Shown: in pieces, positions 42,090 to 51,519 of the stretch
How positions within the stretch are numbered: the first letter of the stretch is position 1
Layout of the letters: the number at the start of each line of letters is the position of its first letter
NCBI RefSeq assembly: GCF_006385255.1
Contig: NZ_VFJE01000050.1
Span: forward strand, 124,001 to 188,000
Reading direction: 5' to 3'
Source of the DNA: Flavobacterium microcysteis
GTDB taxonomy: Bacteria; Bacteroidota; Bacteroidia; Flavobacteriales; Flavobacteriaceae
Length of the DNA stretch: 64,000 nt
Translations under genes and position numbers: made by a program
The notes under the pieces: generated by a model
Seen by the model: the letters and a program-made list of their open reading frames with translations, nothing else
What the model was told of the DNA's origin: nothing
Database searches by the model: none

Positions 42090-42959
42090 ATGTCAGGTAA
42101 GAGGCTAAAAAGACAAATTTTAAAGAAAAAACTCTTCACAAAAAACCGACTGGTTATTTTGAATGAAGAAACTTTTGAAGAAATTTTCTCCCTGAAATTG
42201 AATCTGATGAATGTATTTGTAGTGCTAACAGGCGGAGCTATTTTCCTGATTGCAATTACTACTTATATCATTGCATTTACTCCATTGCGGGAATATATCC
42301 CGGGTTATGCTTCAACCAAATTAAAAAGGGAAGCTACTGAGCTGGCTTTGAAATCGGATTCTTTAGAAAAAGCCATCAAAATGAACAATGCCTATATTGA
42401 ATCAATCAAAAAAGTGCTTGCTGGTGATGTTGAAGTAGCTAAACTGAATAAAGATTCCATTATGGCAGCTGAGTTGGCAGATGCTTCAGAGATTAATTTC
42501 AAGCCATCAAAACAAGATTCCATTCTGAGGGAAAAAGTAGCCCAGGAAGACAAATACAATCTTTTTGACAAGGCTCAGACTAAAGTAAATCTGGTACTTT
42601 TTCCACCGGTAACAGGACATATAACAGATAAATATGATCCTAAAAACAAACATTTTGCGGTTGACATTGCCGTTCCCAAAAACACACCTATAAAATCTGT
42701 GGCAAACGGAACCGTAATTTTTGCTGATTGGACACCAAGTACAGGTTATGTGATAATTATCAGACATGGGGAAGGAATTATGTCAGTTTATAAACATGCG
42801 GCATCACTTACCAAATCCCAGGGAGATGTTGTCAGAACTGGTGAAGTAATAGCCATGGCTGGATCGACAGGTCAGGAATCGACAGGTGTGCATTTGCATT
42901 TTGAATTATGGAAAGATGGATTTGCCATTGATCCGACCAACTTTATAGAATTTGAATAA
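42090..42959 (+). CDS. M23 family metallopeptidase (289 aa)
   Basis: A murein endopeptidase, anchored by one membrane helix (about 43-65). A periplasmic coiled-coil linker (about 85-150) precedes the LytM domain. Zinc ligands are visible: His188 and Asp192 in HFAVD, and His270 in HLHFELW, with His268 nearby. These ligands are intact, so it is probably an active cell-wall peptidase for division or growth. GH3 follows 50 bp later on the same strand. Confidence 0.9.
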   Translation: MSGKRLKRQILKKKLFTKNRLVILNEETFEEIFSLKLNLMNVFVVLTGGAIFLIAITTYIIAFTPLREYIPGYASTKLKREATELALKSDSLEKAIKMNNAYIESIKKVLAGDVEVAKLNKDSIMAAELADASEINFKPSKQDSILREKVAQEDKYNLFDKAQTKVNLVLFPPVTGHITDKYDPKNKHFAVDIAVPKNTPIKSVANGTVIFADWTPSTGYVIIIRHGEGIMSVYKHAASLTKSQGDVVRTGEVIAMAGSTGQESTGVHLHFELWKDGFAIDPTNFIEFE

Positions 42960-43009
42960 TTAGGAAGCGTCATTTTCCTAGCTATTCCTAAAAAACAGAA
43001 ATTTTAAAA

Positions 43010-44491
43010 ATGTCAATAAAAGCTTTTTTTGCTAAAAAATTCGCCAAAAAAATTTATGACAAGACTCAAAAATGGGCCAATAATCCTGTTGAAACCCAGG
43101 AACGGGTTTTCAAAGAATTGATTCAGCAGGCAAAAGACACCCAATTTGGTCAAGATCATAATTTTAGTGAGATAAAGTCATTTTCAGATTTTGCAAAAAA
43201 TGTCCCAATACGTGATTATGAGGGTTTAAAATCCTATGTCGAAAAAGTAAAAAGGGGAGAAGAAAATGTTTTATGGAAAGGGAAGCCGATTTATTTTGCG
43301 AAAACTTCAGGAACAACTTCCGGTGCTAAATATATTCCGCTGACCAAAGAGTCTATGCCGTTTCATATTCAAGCTGCACGAAACGCCATCCTTCACTATA
43401 TTCACGAAACTGAAAATGCTTCATTTGTTTCCGGAAAGATGATCTTCTTGCAGGGAAGCCCAATTTTAGAAGAAAAAAACGGAATCAAATTAGGGCGTTT
43501 GTCAGGAATTGTAGCTCATTTTGTTCCAAAATACCTTCAAAAAAACAGAATGCCAAGTTGGGAAACCAACTGTATCGAAGATTGGGAAACCAAAGTCAAT
43601 GCCATTGTTGAAGAAACATTTGACAAGAACATGACCGTAATTTCCGGGATTCCGTCATGGGTGCAAATGTATTTTGAAAAACTAAAGCAAAAAGGAGGGA
43701 AACCTGTCGGTGAAATTTTCAAGAATTTTAATCTTTTTATCTATGGAGGAGTCAATTATGAGCCCTATCGAGCCAAATTTGAAAATCTGATTGGAAGAAA
43801 AGTGGATAGCATTGAGCTTTTTCCTGCTTCTGAAGGTTTTTTCGCCTACCAGGATTCTCAAAAAGCAAAAGGAATGCTATTGCTTTTGGATGCCGGAATA
43901 TTTTATGAGTTTGTAAAAGCAGACGAATTTTTTACAGAAAACCCAAAAAGATATACCATAGGCGAAGTGGAAATGGGAGTCAATTATGTGTTGATTATCT
44001 CTACAAATGCAGGACTTTGGAGTTATAATATTGGCGATACGGTGCAGTTCACTTCATTAAAACCTTATCGTATTATCGTTTCTGGAAGAATCAAGCATTA
44101 TATTTCTGCTTTCGGAGAGCATGTCATAGGAAAAGAGGTAGAAGAAGCGCTCAAGGAAGCGATGGAAAATACGACAATACGCGTGAATGAATTTACTGTA
44201 GCACCACAGATTACGCCAAAAGAAGGATTGCCTTACCACGAATGGTTTATTGAGTTTGAAAATGAACCGGAAGACCTGGCTGCTTTTTCTCTTCGAATAG
44301 ATGATGCCATGAGAAAACAGAATGTGTATTATGACGATCTGATTGCAGGCAACGTATTGCGAAAGCTGGTCGTAACTAATGTTTCAAAAAACGGTTTCCA
44401 GGAATACATGAAATCTATAGGAAAACTGGGCGGACAGAATAAAATTCCGAGATTAAGCAATGACAGAACCATTGCAGATAAGTTAAGATAG
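43010..44491 (+). CDS. GH3-type acyl-adenylate/amidosynthetase-like protein (493 aa)
   Basis: A member of the ANL-related GH3 superfamily, named after plant auxin-conjugating enzymes; GH3 proteins in Bacteroidota have unknown substrates. The adenylate-forming signatures are visible: the phosphate-binding loop FAKTSGTTSGAKYIPLT (about 100-116), the ELFPASEGFFAYQ motif (about 266-278) and the TIGEVEMG..VLI segment. Adenylation of a carboxylic acid is likely, with or without amide formation. The next gene starts 1 bp after the stop codon, linking it to the CarboxypepD paralogues. Confidence 0.88.
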   Translation: MSIKAFFAKKFAKKIYDKTQKWANNPVETQERVFKELIQQAKDTQFGQDHNFSEIKSFSDFAKNVPIRDYEGLKSYVEKVKRGEENVLWKGKPIYFAKTSGTTSGAKYIPLTKESMPFHIQAARNAILHYIHETENASFVSGKMIFLQGSPILEEKNGIKLGRLSGIVAHFVPKYLQKNRMPSWETNCIEDWETKVNAIVEETFDKNMTVISGIPSWVQMYFEKLKQKGGKPVGEIFKNFNLFIYGGVNYEPYRAKFENLIGRKVDSIELFPASEGFFAYQDSQKAKGMLLLLDAGIFYEFVKADEFFTENPKRYTIGEVEMGVNYVLIISTNAGLWSYNIGDTVQFTSLKPYRIIVSGRIKHYISAFGEHVIGKEVEEALKEAMENTTIRVNEFTVAPQITPKEGLPYHEWFIEFENEPEDLAAFSLRIDDAMRKQNVYYDDLIAGNVLRKLVVTNVSKNGFQEYMKSIGKLGGQNKIPRLSNDRTIADKLR

Positions 44492-44492
44492 T

Positions 44493-45371
44493 ATGATAAA
44501 AAAACTGGCGATATTTTTTTTGTTTTTTGCAGTAAACGCTATGGCCCAAACAAAAGGCGTTGTTAAGGACAGCTTGACTGGAAATCCTATAGCCTATGTA
44601 AGTATTTGGGTGGAGAACGAAAATATCGGAACTACTTCCGAAGAAAATGGAGAATACCATATCGGAACGAATGACAAGAATAAAAACTTGATTTTTTCGG
44701 CATTGGGATATCAGAAAAAAATAAGCAAGGTTTCAGAATCGCAGATAGTCCTGCTTTCGCCTTCGTCTTTTGAATTGGATGAGGTTACGATTAACAATAA
44801 AAAGGAAAAAAAGCAGCAAGAAATAGGTAAGACCAAAAATACGGTAGCCGAAGCTTTTGACAACGGGCCAAGGATGGATGCCAAATTTTTTCCATACTAT
44901 CCAGAATACAAAAAGACACGCTGGATTCAAAAGGCGATTATTATGACCGACAGCAAAATTGATGATGCTACAATCAAACTACATCTTTATGATGTTGATG
45001 AAAATGGTTTTCCAGGTAATGAATTGTTGACAAAAGACTATATAGTTACGTTAAAAAAAGGAATTACCAAAAGTGAAGTTGACCTATCGGATTTTAATTT
45101 GGAAATGCCAAAAACCGGGATTTTTGTAGTTTTTGAAAAATTGCTGATCAAGAAAAATAAAGTAGAAAAAACAATTACAAACTTTAATACAAATACTACG
45201 AAAATCCAGATAACTTATGCGCCTCTGGTACTTTATAATGCTGTAGAAAGAGATTTTTTGTTTAGCTTTTCAGGTGGAAGATGGTTGAAAAGGACGAGAG
45301 AAGAAATAAATCCGTTTTCGGGTTCTAAAACAGTTTATGAGCCTTCAGTGACGCTAATACTTACCAATTGA
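44493..45371 (+). CDS. CarboxypepD-regulatory-like envelope protein, paralogue A (292 aa)
   Basis: A signal peptide (ending MAQT, about 18) precedes an N-terminal CarboxypepD_reg-like/peptidase-associated beta-sandwich (about 20-110, with G-V-V-K-D-S and NPIAYVSIWV). This is followed by a Lys/Glu linker and a C-terminal beta-rich domain with conserved GIFVVFEKL. It lacks a TonB barrel or catalytic motif. It shares layout and many identities with the next protein (SYVSI/IPYVSI starts, F-F-A-Y/F-F-P-Y segment), suggesting tandem duplication. It begins 1 bp after the GH3 gene; function is unknown. Confidence 0.75.
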   Translation: MIKKLAIFFLFFAVNAMAQTKGVVKDSLTGNPIAYVSIWVENENIGTTSEENGEYHIGTNDKNKNLIFSALGYQKKISKVSESQIVLLSPSSFELDEVTINNKKEKKQQEIGKTKNTVAEAFDNGPRMDAKFFPYYPEYKKTRWIQKAIIMTDSKIDDATIKLHLYDVDENGFPGNELLTKDYIVTLKKGITKSEVDLSDFNLEMPKTGIFVVFEKLLIKKNKVEKTITNFNTNTTKIQITYAPLVLYNAVERDFLFSFSGGRWLKRTREEINPFSGSKTVYEPSVTLILTN

Positions 45372-46273
45372 TGAAAACCAAAACGGCATTAATCTTCTTT
45401 TTATTCAGTCTTTCTCTCTTTTCACAAACCAGAGGTATTGTAAAAGATGGAGCTGGAAATCCCATCCCTTATGTAAGTATTACGGTTGAAGATGAAAAAG
45501 ATGGGACTTCATCTGAAGAAGACGGTCGTTTTTCTATTACGATTGACGCTACAAAAAACCTTATTTTTTCTGCAGTAGGATTTGAAACCAAAATTATTAG
45601 GGCAGCAGAAGCAAAGAATGTCGTGTTGCAAAAAAAGGAAATCGAGCTGAATGAAGTGATTATTAGTTCTGCAAAAAAGCAAAAGCAAAAAGAAATAGGC
45701 AGTTTTGGAAGGGGAGGCATACGCTATTACAGTCAGCAAACAACAGCAAAGTATTTTGCGTATTCGGATGAGGCCAAAAATTATCCTTTTTTAAAAGAAA
45801 TCATTATATACACAAGCAGTAAGATTGAAAACGCAAAAGTCAATCTGAGGCTTTTGAATGTAAACCCTGATGGATCTCCGGGAGAAGATATATTAGAAGA
45901 TAACCATATTGTTGAGGTCAAAAAGGGGAGTAAGAACACGACGGTCAATATGGAGAAAAATAATATTGAAATTCCAAGTAACGGATTTTTTGTGGTTGTT
46001 GAGCATCTGAAAATCAATGAAAATAAATTTCATAAAAAAGGGGCTCAGTATAAAGACATAACCGGAAACAAAAAAAGAATGGATGTTGAAACCTTTGAGC
46101 CGTTTTTTGGATTTTTGCCTTCAGATGAAAACACCTGTTGGTATTTCGAAGGGAAATGGACACAGAGGGAATTACACAAAATACAAAATCCTAAAAGCTA
46201 TAGCAATTTGTTGATGCGAAAATACAACGACAAGTATTTAGAGATAGCAATGAGCATTACAATTACCAACTAA
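45371..46273 (+). CDS. CarboxypepD-regulatory-like envelope protein, paralogue B (300 aa)
   Basis: The same architecture as the preceding protein: a signal peptide (about 18 residues, ending SLFSQT), a CarboxypepD_reg-like N-domain with GIVKDGAGNPIPYVSI, and a C-terminal domain ending in SITITN, against LILTN in the first. The two stop/start codons overlap as TGATG, so the pair is translationally coupled. I use the ATG at 45371; a TTG three bases earlier is less likely. Its role is unknown; the pair may form a paired surface complex. Confidence 0.75.
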   Translation: MKTKTALIFFLFSLSLFSQTRGIVKDGAGNPIPYVSITVEDEKDGTSSEEDGRFSITIDATKNLIFSAVGFETKIIRAAEAKNVVLQKKEIELNEVIISSAKKQKQKEIGSFGRGGIRYYSQQTTAKYFAYSDEAKNYPFLKEIIIYTSSKIENAKVNLRLLNVNPDGSPGEDILEDNHIVEVKKGSKNTTVNMEKNNIEIPSNGFFVVVEHLKINENKFHKKGAQYKDITGNKKRMDVETFEPFFGFLPSDENTCWYFEGKWTQRELHKIQNPKSYSNLLMRKYNDKYLEIAMSITITN

Positions 46274-46286
46274 AAAATAAAAAACC

Positions 46287-46294
46287 TACATTTG
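46287..46294 (+). promoter_or_regulatory. -7 box for the nucleosidase-like gene
   Basis: TACATTTG (TAnnTTTG) lies 22 bp before the ATG at 46316 and sits inside a short AACCT/AGGTT inverted repeat. Confidence 0.6.
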
Positions 46295-46315
46295 CAGGTT
46301 AGAAAATAAATAGAA

Positions 46316-48013
46316 ATGAAAGAAACTAAAAATATATCACGATCAAGAGCCCAGGAGTCTTCTGCGGCTATTGAAAAACTGTACATCACTATGCGCCATT
46401 TGTTTAATAGAGGATTCTATAAGCCAATGGGTGTTTCAGGTGATACGTTAAGAGAAGCATTGTTACAATTAAGACCAGAAATCTACGGAACGATTGCAGA
46501 AGAAAAAGTAGAATTAAGCGGACTTTTGTACGTTATTGAAAGGCTTCCTGTAGGAATTGAAGAATGTCGTTTTATCAATCTTACCTCGGATGAAGGCTAT
46601 TCAAAATCGCATTTCAAGGCGATTGTTCCTCCAAAAAGAAAGAGAAATTGCTATAGAATTGATAGCGAACAAATGAATGTTGAAATCACAAGAGGACGTT
46701 CCGATATTTATGATATCCTGACGCATCTTACCTTTATTTTTATCGAATCGCACAAAATCAAGGATAGAGTTCTATTGGATGAAAACACCAAGGAAATGAC
46801 TCGTGATTGGGAGAAACTTGAGCAAATAGTTGTTCAGAATAAAAAACTCACCCTGATTGAAAAAGAAATAGCGATTTCGCATGCTTCTATTATTCTAGGG
46901 CGTTCTTTTGAGGAAATACTTGATATTTATGAAGCCTTTGGAACGGAAGAAAAACCAGATCGTTTCCTTCACGTAATTTACTGGTTAGGAAAACTGGCTA
47001 TTGAAGAAGTAATATTCAATAATAAAAGAACAATAACCTTCAGTCCGATACTTAGAGAGCGTTTAGGCCACCATATCCACGGAGAAATCTGGGCCAATAA
47101 TATAAAAGAAGTCTTGAAGCAAAATGAATTGCTGGACAGACCTATCCATATTATCAGTGCCAATATGCATAGTGTTATGAATTCTATTTTTGCAACACAT
47201 ACGCTTAAGACAAAATTTAAGGATAAGGCTGATTTCTTCGTATATGAAGAACTAAGTAAGCCAGGTGCAAACGACCTGCGAAACAAAGTAGAAGAATTTG
47301 CGTTAAAATACGGTATGATTTCATTACCGGACACTTCAGGAACCAATATCGACGTGCAGATTTTTGATACTGCCAAAATCGAATGGGCAAAATCAGCTTT
47401 CCCAAAAGCGAAAATAGGAGCCCATGCTCCGGTTATTATCGTCATGGATTATGCATTTGGTGAACAGGCCTATGAAACCATAGATGAGCTTTTAAAACCT
47501 TACAAAGACGGGAAAAACAAATATTTCTTGAATGTAGAATCAGTTTCTATCATGGGGAAAGCCGGAATTTTGGAAGGTGGAAAAGGAGATATTATGATTC
47601 CGTCTGCCCATATCAACGAAGGAACAGGCGATAACTACCCTTTTGAAAATCAGCTGACAGCCAAAATGTTTGAAGGAAACGGAATTCCAGTCTATGCAGG
47701 GCCTATGGTTTCTGTTTTAGGGACTTCGCTTCAAAATAAAGATTTATTGAAGTTTTTCCACGAATCAACTTGGGGTGTTATTGGCTTGGAAATGGAAGGA
47801 GCTTACTATCAGAAAGCAATACAGTCGGCTTCAAAAATTAGAAAAAGCATTAACCCAGACGTTCAGGTCAGATATGCTTATTATGCTTCTGATAATCCAT
47901 TAGAAACAGGAAGTACGTTGGCTTCAGGTGGTTTAGGAACTACTGGAGTAAAACCAACTTACCTTATCACGATTAAAATACTAGAACAAATTTTTAACAT
48001 AAAAACAAACTAA
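46316..48013 (+). CDS. Large uncharacterised protein with nucleosidase-like C-terminal half (565 aa)
   Basis: The N-terminal about 230 residues are helical and unassigned. The C-terminal half has features of the nucleoside phosphorylase/AMP nucleosidase fold: GIPVYAGPMVSVLGTS and the WGVIGLEMEGAYYQ motif, where E494 aligns with the catalytic-site E-M-E-G of MTA/SAH nucleosidases. From memory, similar Flavobacterial proteins are classed DUF6909. The true substrate, if any, is unknown. It has its own promoter and precedes the polysaccharide locus by 2 bp, so read-through into it is possible. Confidence 0.6.
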   Translation: MKETKNISRSRAQESSAAIEKLYITMRHLFNRGFYKPMGVSGDTLREALLQLRPEIYGTIAEEKVELSGLLYVIERLPVGIEECRFINLTSDEGYSKSHFKAIVPPKRKRNCYRIDSEQMNVEITRGRSDIYDILTHLTFIFIESHKIKDRVLLDENTKEMTRDWEKLEQIVVQNKKLTLIEKEIAISHASIILGRSFEEILDIYEAFGTEEKPDRFLHVIYWLGKLAIEEVIFNNKRTITFSPILRERLGHHIHGEIWANNIKEVLKQNELLDRPIHIISANMHSVMNSIFATHTLKTKFKDKADFFVYEELSKPGANDLRNKVEEFALKYGMISLPDTSGTNIDVQIFDTAKIEWAKSAFPKAKIGAHAPVIIVMDYAFGEQAYETIDELLKPYKDGKNKYFLNVESVSIMGKAGILEGGKGDIMIPSAHINEGTGDNYPFENQLTAKMFEGNGIPVYAGPMVSVLGTSLQNKDLLKFFHESTWGVIGLEMEGAYYQKAIQSASKIRKSINPDVQVRYAYYASDNPLETGSTLASGGLGTTGVKPTYLITIKILEQIFNIKTN

Positions 48014-48015
48014 CC

Positions 48016-48984
48016 ATGAGTTCAAACTCACCAACCAATCCAGACAATCAAGAAATTGACTTGTCACAAGTTTCAAGAAAATTAGGCCAGGCATATGAGA
48101 ATTTTCTAAGTTGGGTATTTAGAGGATTCCTTTTTGTAAAAAGGAATATTATAATTCTTGCAATTCTTTTTATTATTGGAGCTGGATTGGGGTTTTATTT
48201 GGATAAAGAAAAAAAAGGCTATGAAAATAAAATAATCGTAACTGCTAATTTTGGAAGTATAAATTATTTATACTCAAAAGTTCAATTACTACAATCAAAA
48301 ATTAATGAAAATGATTCAATTTATCTAAAAAACACAGGTATTTCGGATTATAAAAACATTACCGAAATCAAAATTGAACCTATAATTGATATATATAAAT
48401 TTATAAGCGCTAACGAACAAAATTTTGAATTTGTAAAACTTTTAGCAGAAAATGATAACTTGAATGATGTAATTAAAGATGATTTAACGAGTAGAAATTA
48501 TCCTTTTCATACAATCTCTTTCTTTATGAAAAATAAAGTTAATGAAGAAAGTATGGTAAATTCATTAATGAAATTTTTTAATGATAATGATTTTTATAGC
48601 TCCTTACAAAAAGAAAGTTATAAAAATATTCAAATGAAAATCAATCAAAATGATTCAATAATCAATCAAATAGATAGGATCTTAAATAATTTTTCTAAAA
48701 ACCTTAAGAGTGATAAATTAGTTTACAATAATGAAAATAATCAATTGAATGATGTAATTAAAACTAAGGAAGGCATGATTCAATTACAGGGAAACTTGAG
48801 GATTGATTTATTAAATTTGGATAAAACGATAAAAGAAAATAGCCATGTACTAAATATTGAGCGCACAAAACCCTTAAAAGAAAAAAAGATTATTTTATTT
48901 CCTCTATTGTTTTTGGGATTATTTTTAGCCATACGTATATCTATAAAATTTTACAAAAACCAAGCCTTAAAAGTTAAGTCCTAA
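48016..48984 (+). CDS. Wzz-like polysaccharide chain-length regulator-type membrane protein (322 aa)
   Basis: Two membrane helices bracket a large periplasmic helical domain (about 42-62 and about 290-312). This is the topology of Wzz/polysaccharide co-polymerase proteins that tune chain length. The FYLDKEKKGYENKIIV junction after TM1 and the PLKEKKIILFPLLFLGLFLA second helix fit the family. No tyrosine-kinase domain is attached. Sequence divergence is high, so the class is inferred from topology and position at the head of the sugar locus. It begins 2 bp after the nucleosidase-like gene. Confidence 0.6.
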   Translation: MSSNSPTNPDNQEIDLSQVSRKLGQAYENFLSWVFRGFLFVKRNIIILAILFIIGAGLGFYLDKEKKGYENKIIVTANFGSINYLYSKVQLLQSKINENDSIYLKNTGISDYKNITEIKIEPIIDIYKFISANEQNFEFVKLLAENDNLNDVIKDDLTSRNYPFHTISFFMKNKVNEESMVNSLMKFFNDNDFYSSLQKESYKNIQMKINQNDSIINQIDRILNNFSKNLKSDKLVYNNENNQLNDVIKTKEGMIQLQGNLRIDLLNLDKTIKENSHVLNIERTKPLKEKKIILFPLLFLGLFLAIRISIKFYKNQALKVKS

Positions 48985-49055
48985 AGTATTATAACCATTA
49001 TTAGTTAAGAGTAAAAAAAAAAGATATTAAGAATACAACATTAACAAAAAAAAAT

Positions 49056-49063
49056 TAATTTTG
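49056..49063 (+). promoter_or_regulatory. -7 box for the first paralogous lipoprotein
   Basis: TAATTTTG (TAnnTTTG) lies 18 bp before the ATG at 49082, suggesting a promoter internal to the locus. Confidence 0.55.
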
Positions 49064-49081
49064 GCAAAAAATTTTATATAC

Positions 49082-49618
49082 ATGAAAGCAAACATTATTG
49101 TAGCAAGTTTATTAATGCTAGCATTATTCTCCTCTTGTAAGGACGAGAAAAAAGAAGAGGCAAAAGCAGCACCTGTTTTAAACAATATTCAGGTTACTCT
49201 TGATCTAGTTATAAAAAAAGATGATAGTTTACAGTTGTTTTATAAGGATGAAGCTATTCCGGCATTTAATGAAGAAAATTCAATAATAACTCCGGTTAAA
49301 GGTAGTTCTGAGCGTCAAGAAATAGTTTTTAATTTACCTGAAGAAATTACACCAACTGAACTACGTTTTGATATTGGGAATAAAGAAGGTCAATTACCGG
49401 TTGTAATTAACAATTTTAAAATGCAATATAAAGACGCAATTTATGATAGCAAAGACTCTACAATGTTATATTTTTTGCCAAACAATCAATTAAAATATGA
49501 TCAGGCAACGAAAACTTTGACTTATAACAAAGTAGAAAATGAGCCTTATGATCCTTTTATATATTCTACTGAGCTTTTAAAAAAACAAGTTGGGAATTTA
49601 TATAAAACAAAAAAATAG
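49082..49618 (+). CDS. Lipoprotein in polysaccharide locus, copy 1 (178 aa)
   Basis: A lipoprotein signal ends in the lipobox LFSSC (about Cys19). The mature protein (about 160 residues) is charged and beta-rich with no named domain. It shares a common pattern with the next gene: K-K/R-D-D-x-x-Q-L-F-Y, the L-R/I-x-D-I/L-G central stretch, and a Y-D-P-F/Y near the C-terminus, so the two are paralogues. I start at the ATG at 49082, 18 bp after the promoter. Function in the locus (assembly factor or an accessory to chain-length control) is unknown. Confidence 0.7.
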   Translation: MKANIIVASLLMLALFSSCKDEKKEEAKAAPVLNNIQVTLDLVIKKDDSLQLFYKDEAIPAFNEENSIITPVKGSSERQEIVFNLPEEITPTELRFDIGNKEGQLPVVINNFKMQYKDAIYDSKDSTMLYFLPNNQLKYDQATKTLTYNKVENEPYDPFIYSTELLKKQVGNLYKTKK

Positions 49619-49639
49619 TTTTTTTAAAATAATTTCATG

Positions 49640-49679
49640 AAATGTACTAATATCTCTTGATTTTAGTACATTTTTTTTT
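49640..49679 (+). terminator. Terminator between the two paralogous lipoproteins
   Basis: The stem AAATGTACTAA/TTAGTACATTT, with a loop of about 12 bp, ends in a nine-T run. Confidence 0.75.
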
Positions 49680-49696
49680 AATTGAGTATTTACACT

Positions 49697-50194
49697 ATGA
49701 GAGTAATTAAACTTTTTATAGCTTCTTTTTTTCTAATATCTTGCAATAATGAAATATCTCAAAAAAATATTGAGGTTAAAATTATAATGGAGGTAAAAGT
49801 AAGAAAAGACGACAAGTTTCAACTTTTTTATAGTAACAGTTTTTTTGAATCTTATAATGAAAAGCAAAGTTCAATTGTAAAAGTCATTGGGAGGGACGAT
49901 TTTCAAGAAGTAGAGTTAAAAATAATGAAAGGTTTCATTCCTAAAAGAATCAGAATAGATTTAGGAGATAATCAACAGCAATCACCAATAATCATCAATA
50001 AAATAACTATTACAAATAACAATATTTCGAAAATATATGAAGGGTCGGAAATTTTAGAAATGTTTGAATTTAATGAGTATATAGTATATGATAACCAAAA
50101 TCACTCAGCAACCTTATTGAAAAACGAAAAAAATTATGATCCTTATTTAATTTCGAAGAATTTAGATTCAGTTTTTCAAGAAATATTGAACTAA
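49697..50194 (+). CDS. Lipoprotein in polysaccharide locus, copy 2 (165 aa)
   Basis: A short signal (MRVIKLFIASFFLISC) ends in the lipobox LISC, with Cys16 the likely lipidation site. The mature region resembles copy 1 through its KVRKDDKFQLFY, IRIDLGD and YDPYLI blocks, and is otherwise diverged. The ATG at 49697 was chosen over a TTG five codons earlier because it gives a normal lipoprotein signal. A strong terminator separates it from copy 1, so its own promoter is probable but not identified. Function is unknown. Confidence 0.68.
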   Translation: MRVIKLFIASFFLISCNNEISQKNIEVKIIMEVKVRKDDKFQLFYSNSFFESYNEKQSSIVKVIGRDDFQEVELKIMKGFIPKRIRIDLGDNQQQSPIIINKITITNNNISKIYEGSEILEMFEFNEYIVYDNQNHSATLLKNEKNYDPYLISKNLDSVFQEILN

Positions 50195-50206
50195 CATTTT
50201 AATACT

Positions 50207-51460
50207 ATGCTGAAAGGATTTATAAAAAACGTCTCATATTTAGTAATAATTCAGATTAGTAATACTCTTTTACCCCTTATAATAATGCCATATTTGGCAC
50301 GGATTATTACTCCAGAACAATATGGTGATATAGAGTTTACAAGGATTTTTTGTTATTATTTTTCAATTGTTATCTTATTTGGTTTTGATTTTACTGCTAC
50401 CAGGGACATTTCTATTCATAGAGACGATAAGGATCAAGTAAATGATATTATATCTCAAACTACTTATGCAAAAATTATTCTATTTATAATTTGCTCAATT
50501 ACTTTTTTTATTATAATATTTTCAGTTCCTTCATTTAATTCTATTTATTGTTTATTAATTACTACCTATTTAATTAATATTGGATATGCTTTTTATCCTC
50601 TTTGGTTTTTTCAAGGAACAGAAAACCTTAAACTTGTTACAACCTTAAGTTTTTTAATAAGGTTTTTTATAATTGTAATTACAATGGTTTTAATACGTAA
50701 AGAGGAAGACTATTGGATATTTAATTTTCTCCAAGGAATATCGCTTATATTAATTAGTATTACTTGTTACTTATTACTTAAATATAAATATGGTTTCAAA
50801 TTCACAAAATATAACCTTAAAAAGGTTAAAACAGTATTGAAAGATGGGATGCCATTATTTTTATCAATTATTCTTGTCACTGTAATGACATCTTTGTTTT
50901 TCCTTTTTTTGAAATTAAACAGTGATGCAAATGAAATGGCAAAATTTTCGACATCAAATAAAATTATTGCGACGATACAAAGCTTATTGCTTCTACCTTT
51001 TACACAAGCTTTTTTTCCTATTATTACAAAACAGGCAGATGAAAACCTAAGTCTTTTCAAAAGAAACATAAAAATAGTCGCTTTAGCATTGTTAATAATT
51101 ACATTTTTAACGGGTTTAATAATCTTCTTTTTTGGTGATATTATAATCATGTTAATTTTTGGCGAAAAATATTTATTAGGTTTTGAATCTTTAAAGATAT
51201 TAGCTTTTTTACCTATGTTTGCATCGCTGACTAATGTTTTTGCTTATCAAGGGTTATTAAGTTTGAAAAAGGATAAGTTGTTTTTAGCCATTCATATTGT
51301 ATATGCAATATTCTCTGTTTTAATAAGCTTATATTTAATTAAAAATTACAATGCTTATTTAGCATCTATAATAAGATTAGTCATAGAGATTTTACTTTTT
51401 TTAACAGCAATGATTTTTTATTTTAAATCAACTGGTAATAAACAGGCTGTCAGAGTTTAG
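50207..51460 (+). CDS. Wzx-type oligosaccharide flippase (417 aa)
   Basis: About 12 hydrophobic helices spread over the full length, with the N-terminal FIKNVSYLVIIQISNTLLPLIIMPYLARIITPEQYG region typical of the polysaccharide-flippase/MATE-like family. It would move lipid-linked repeat units across the inner membrane. Very A+T-rich coding and a short loop content mark it as part of the locus insert. It starts 12 bp after the second lipoprotein gene. The flippase class is fairly sure; the cargo is not known. Confidence 0.82.
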   Translation: MLKGFIKNVSYLVIIQISNTLLPLIIMPYLARIITPEQYGDIEFTRIFCYYFSIVILFGFDFTATRDISIHRDDKDQVNDIISQTTYAKIILFIICSITFFIIIFSVPSFNSIYCLLITTYLINIGYAFYPLWFFQGTENLKLVTTLSFLIRFFIIVITMVLIRKEEDYWIFNFLQGISLILISITCYLLLKYKYGFKFTKYNLKKVKTVLKDGMPLFLSIILVTVMTSLFFLFLKLNSDANEMAKFSTSNKIIATIQSLLLLPFTQAFFPIITKQADENLSLFKRNIKIVALALLIITFLTGLIIFFFGDIIIMLIFGEKYLLGFESLKILAFLPMFASLTNVFAYQGLLSLKKDKLFLAIHIVYAIFSVLISLYLIKNYNAYLASIIRLVIEILLFLTAMIFYFKSTGNKQAVRV

Positions 51461-51519
51461 TTTCAATTTATTATTTTGGGTAAATCTTGGTTTTCCTTTT
51501 TTAATTTAAACAATCAAAA

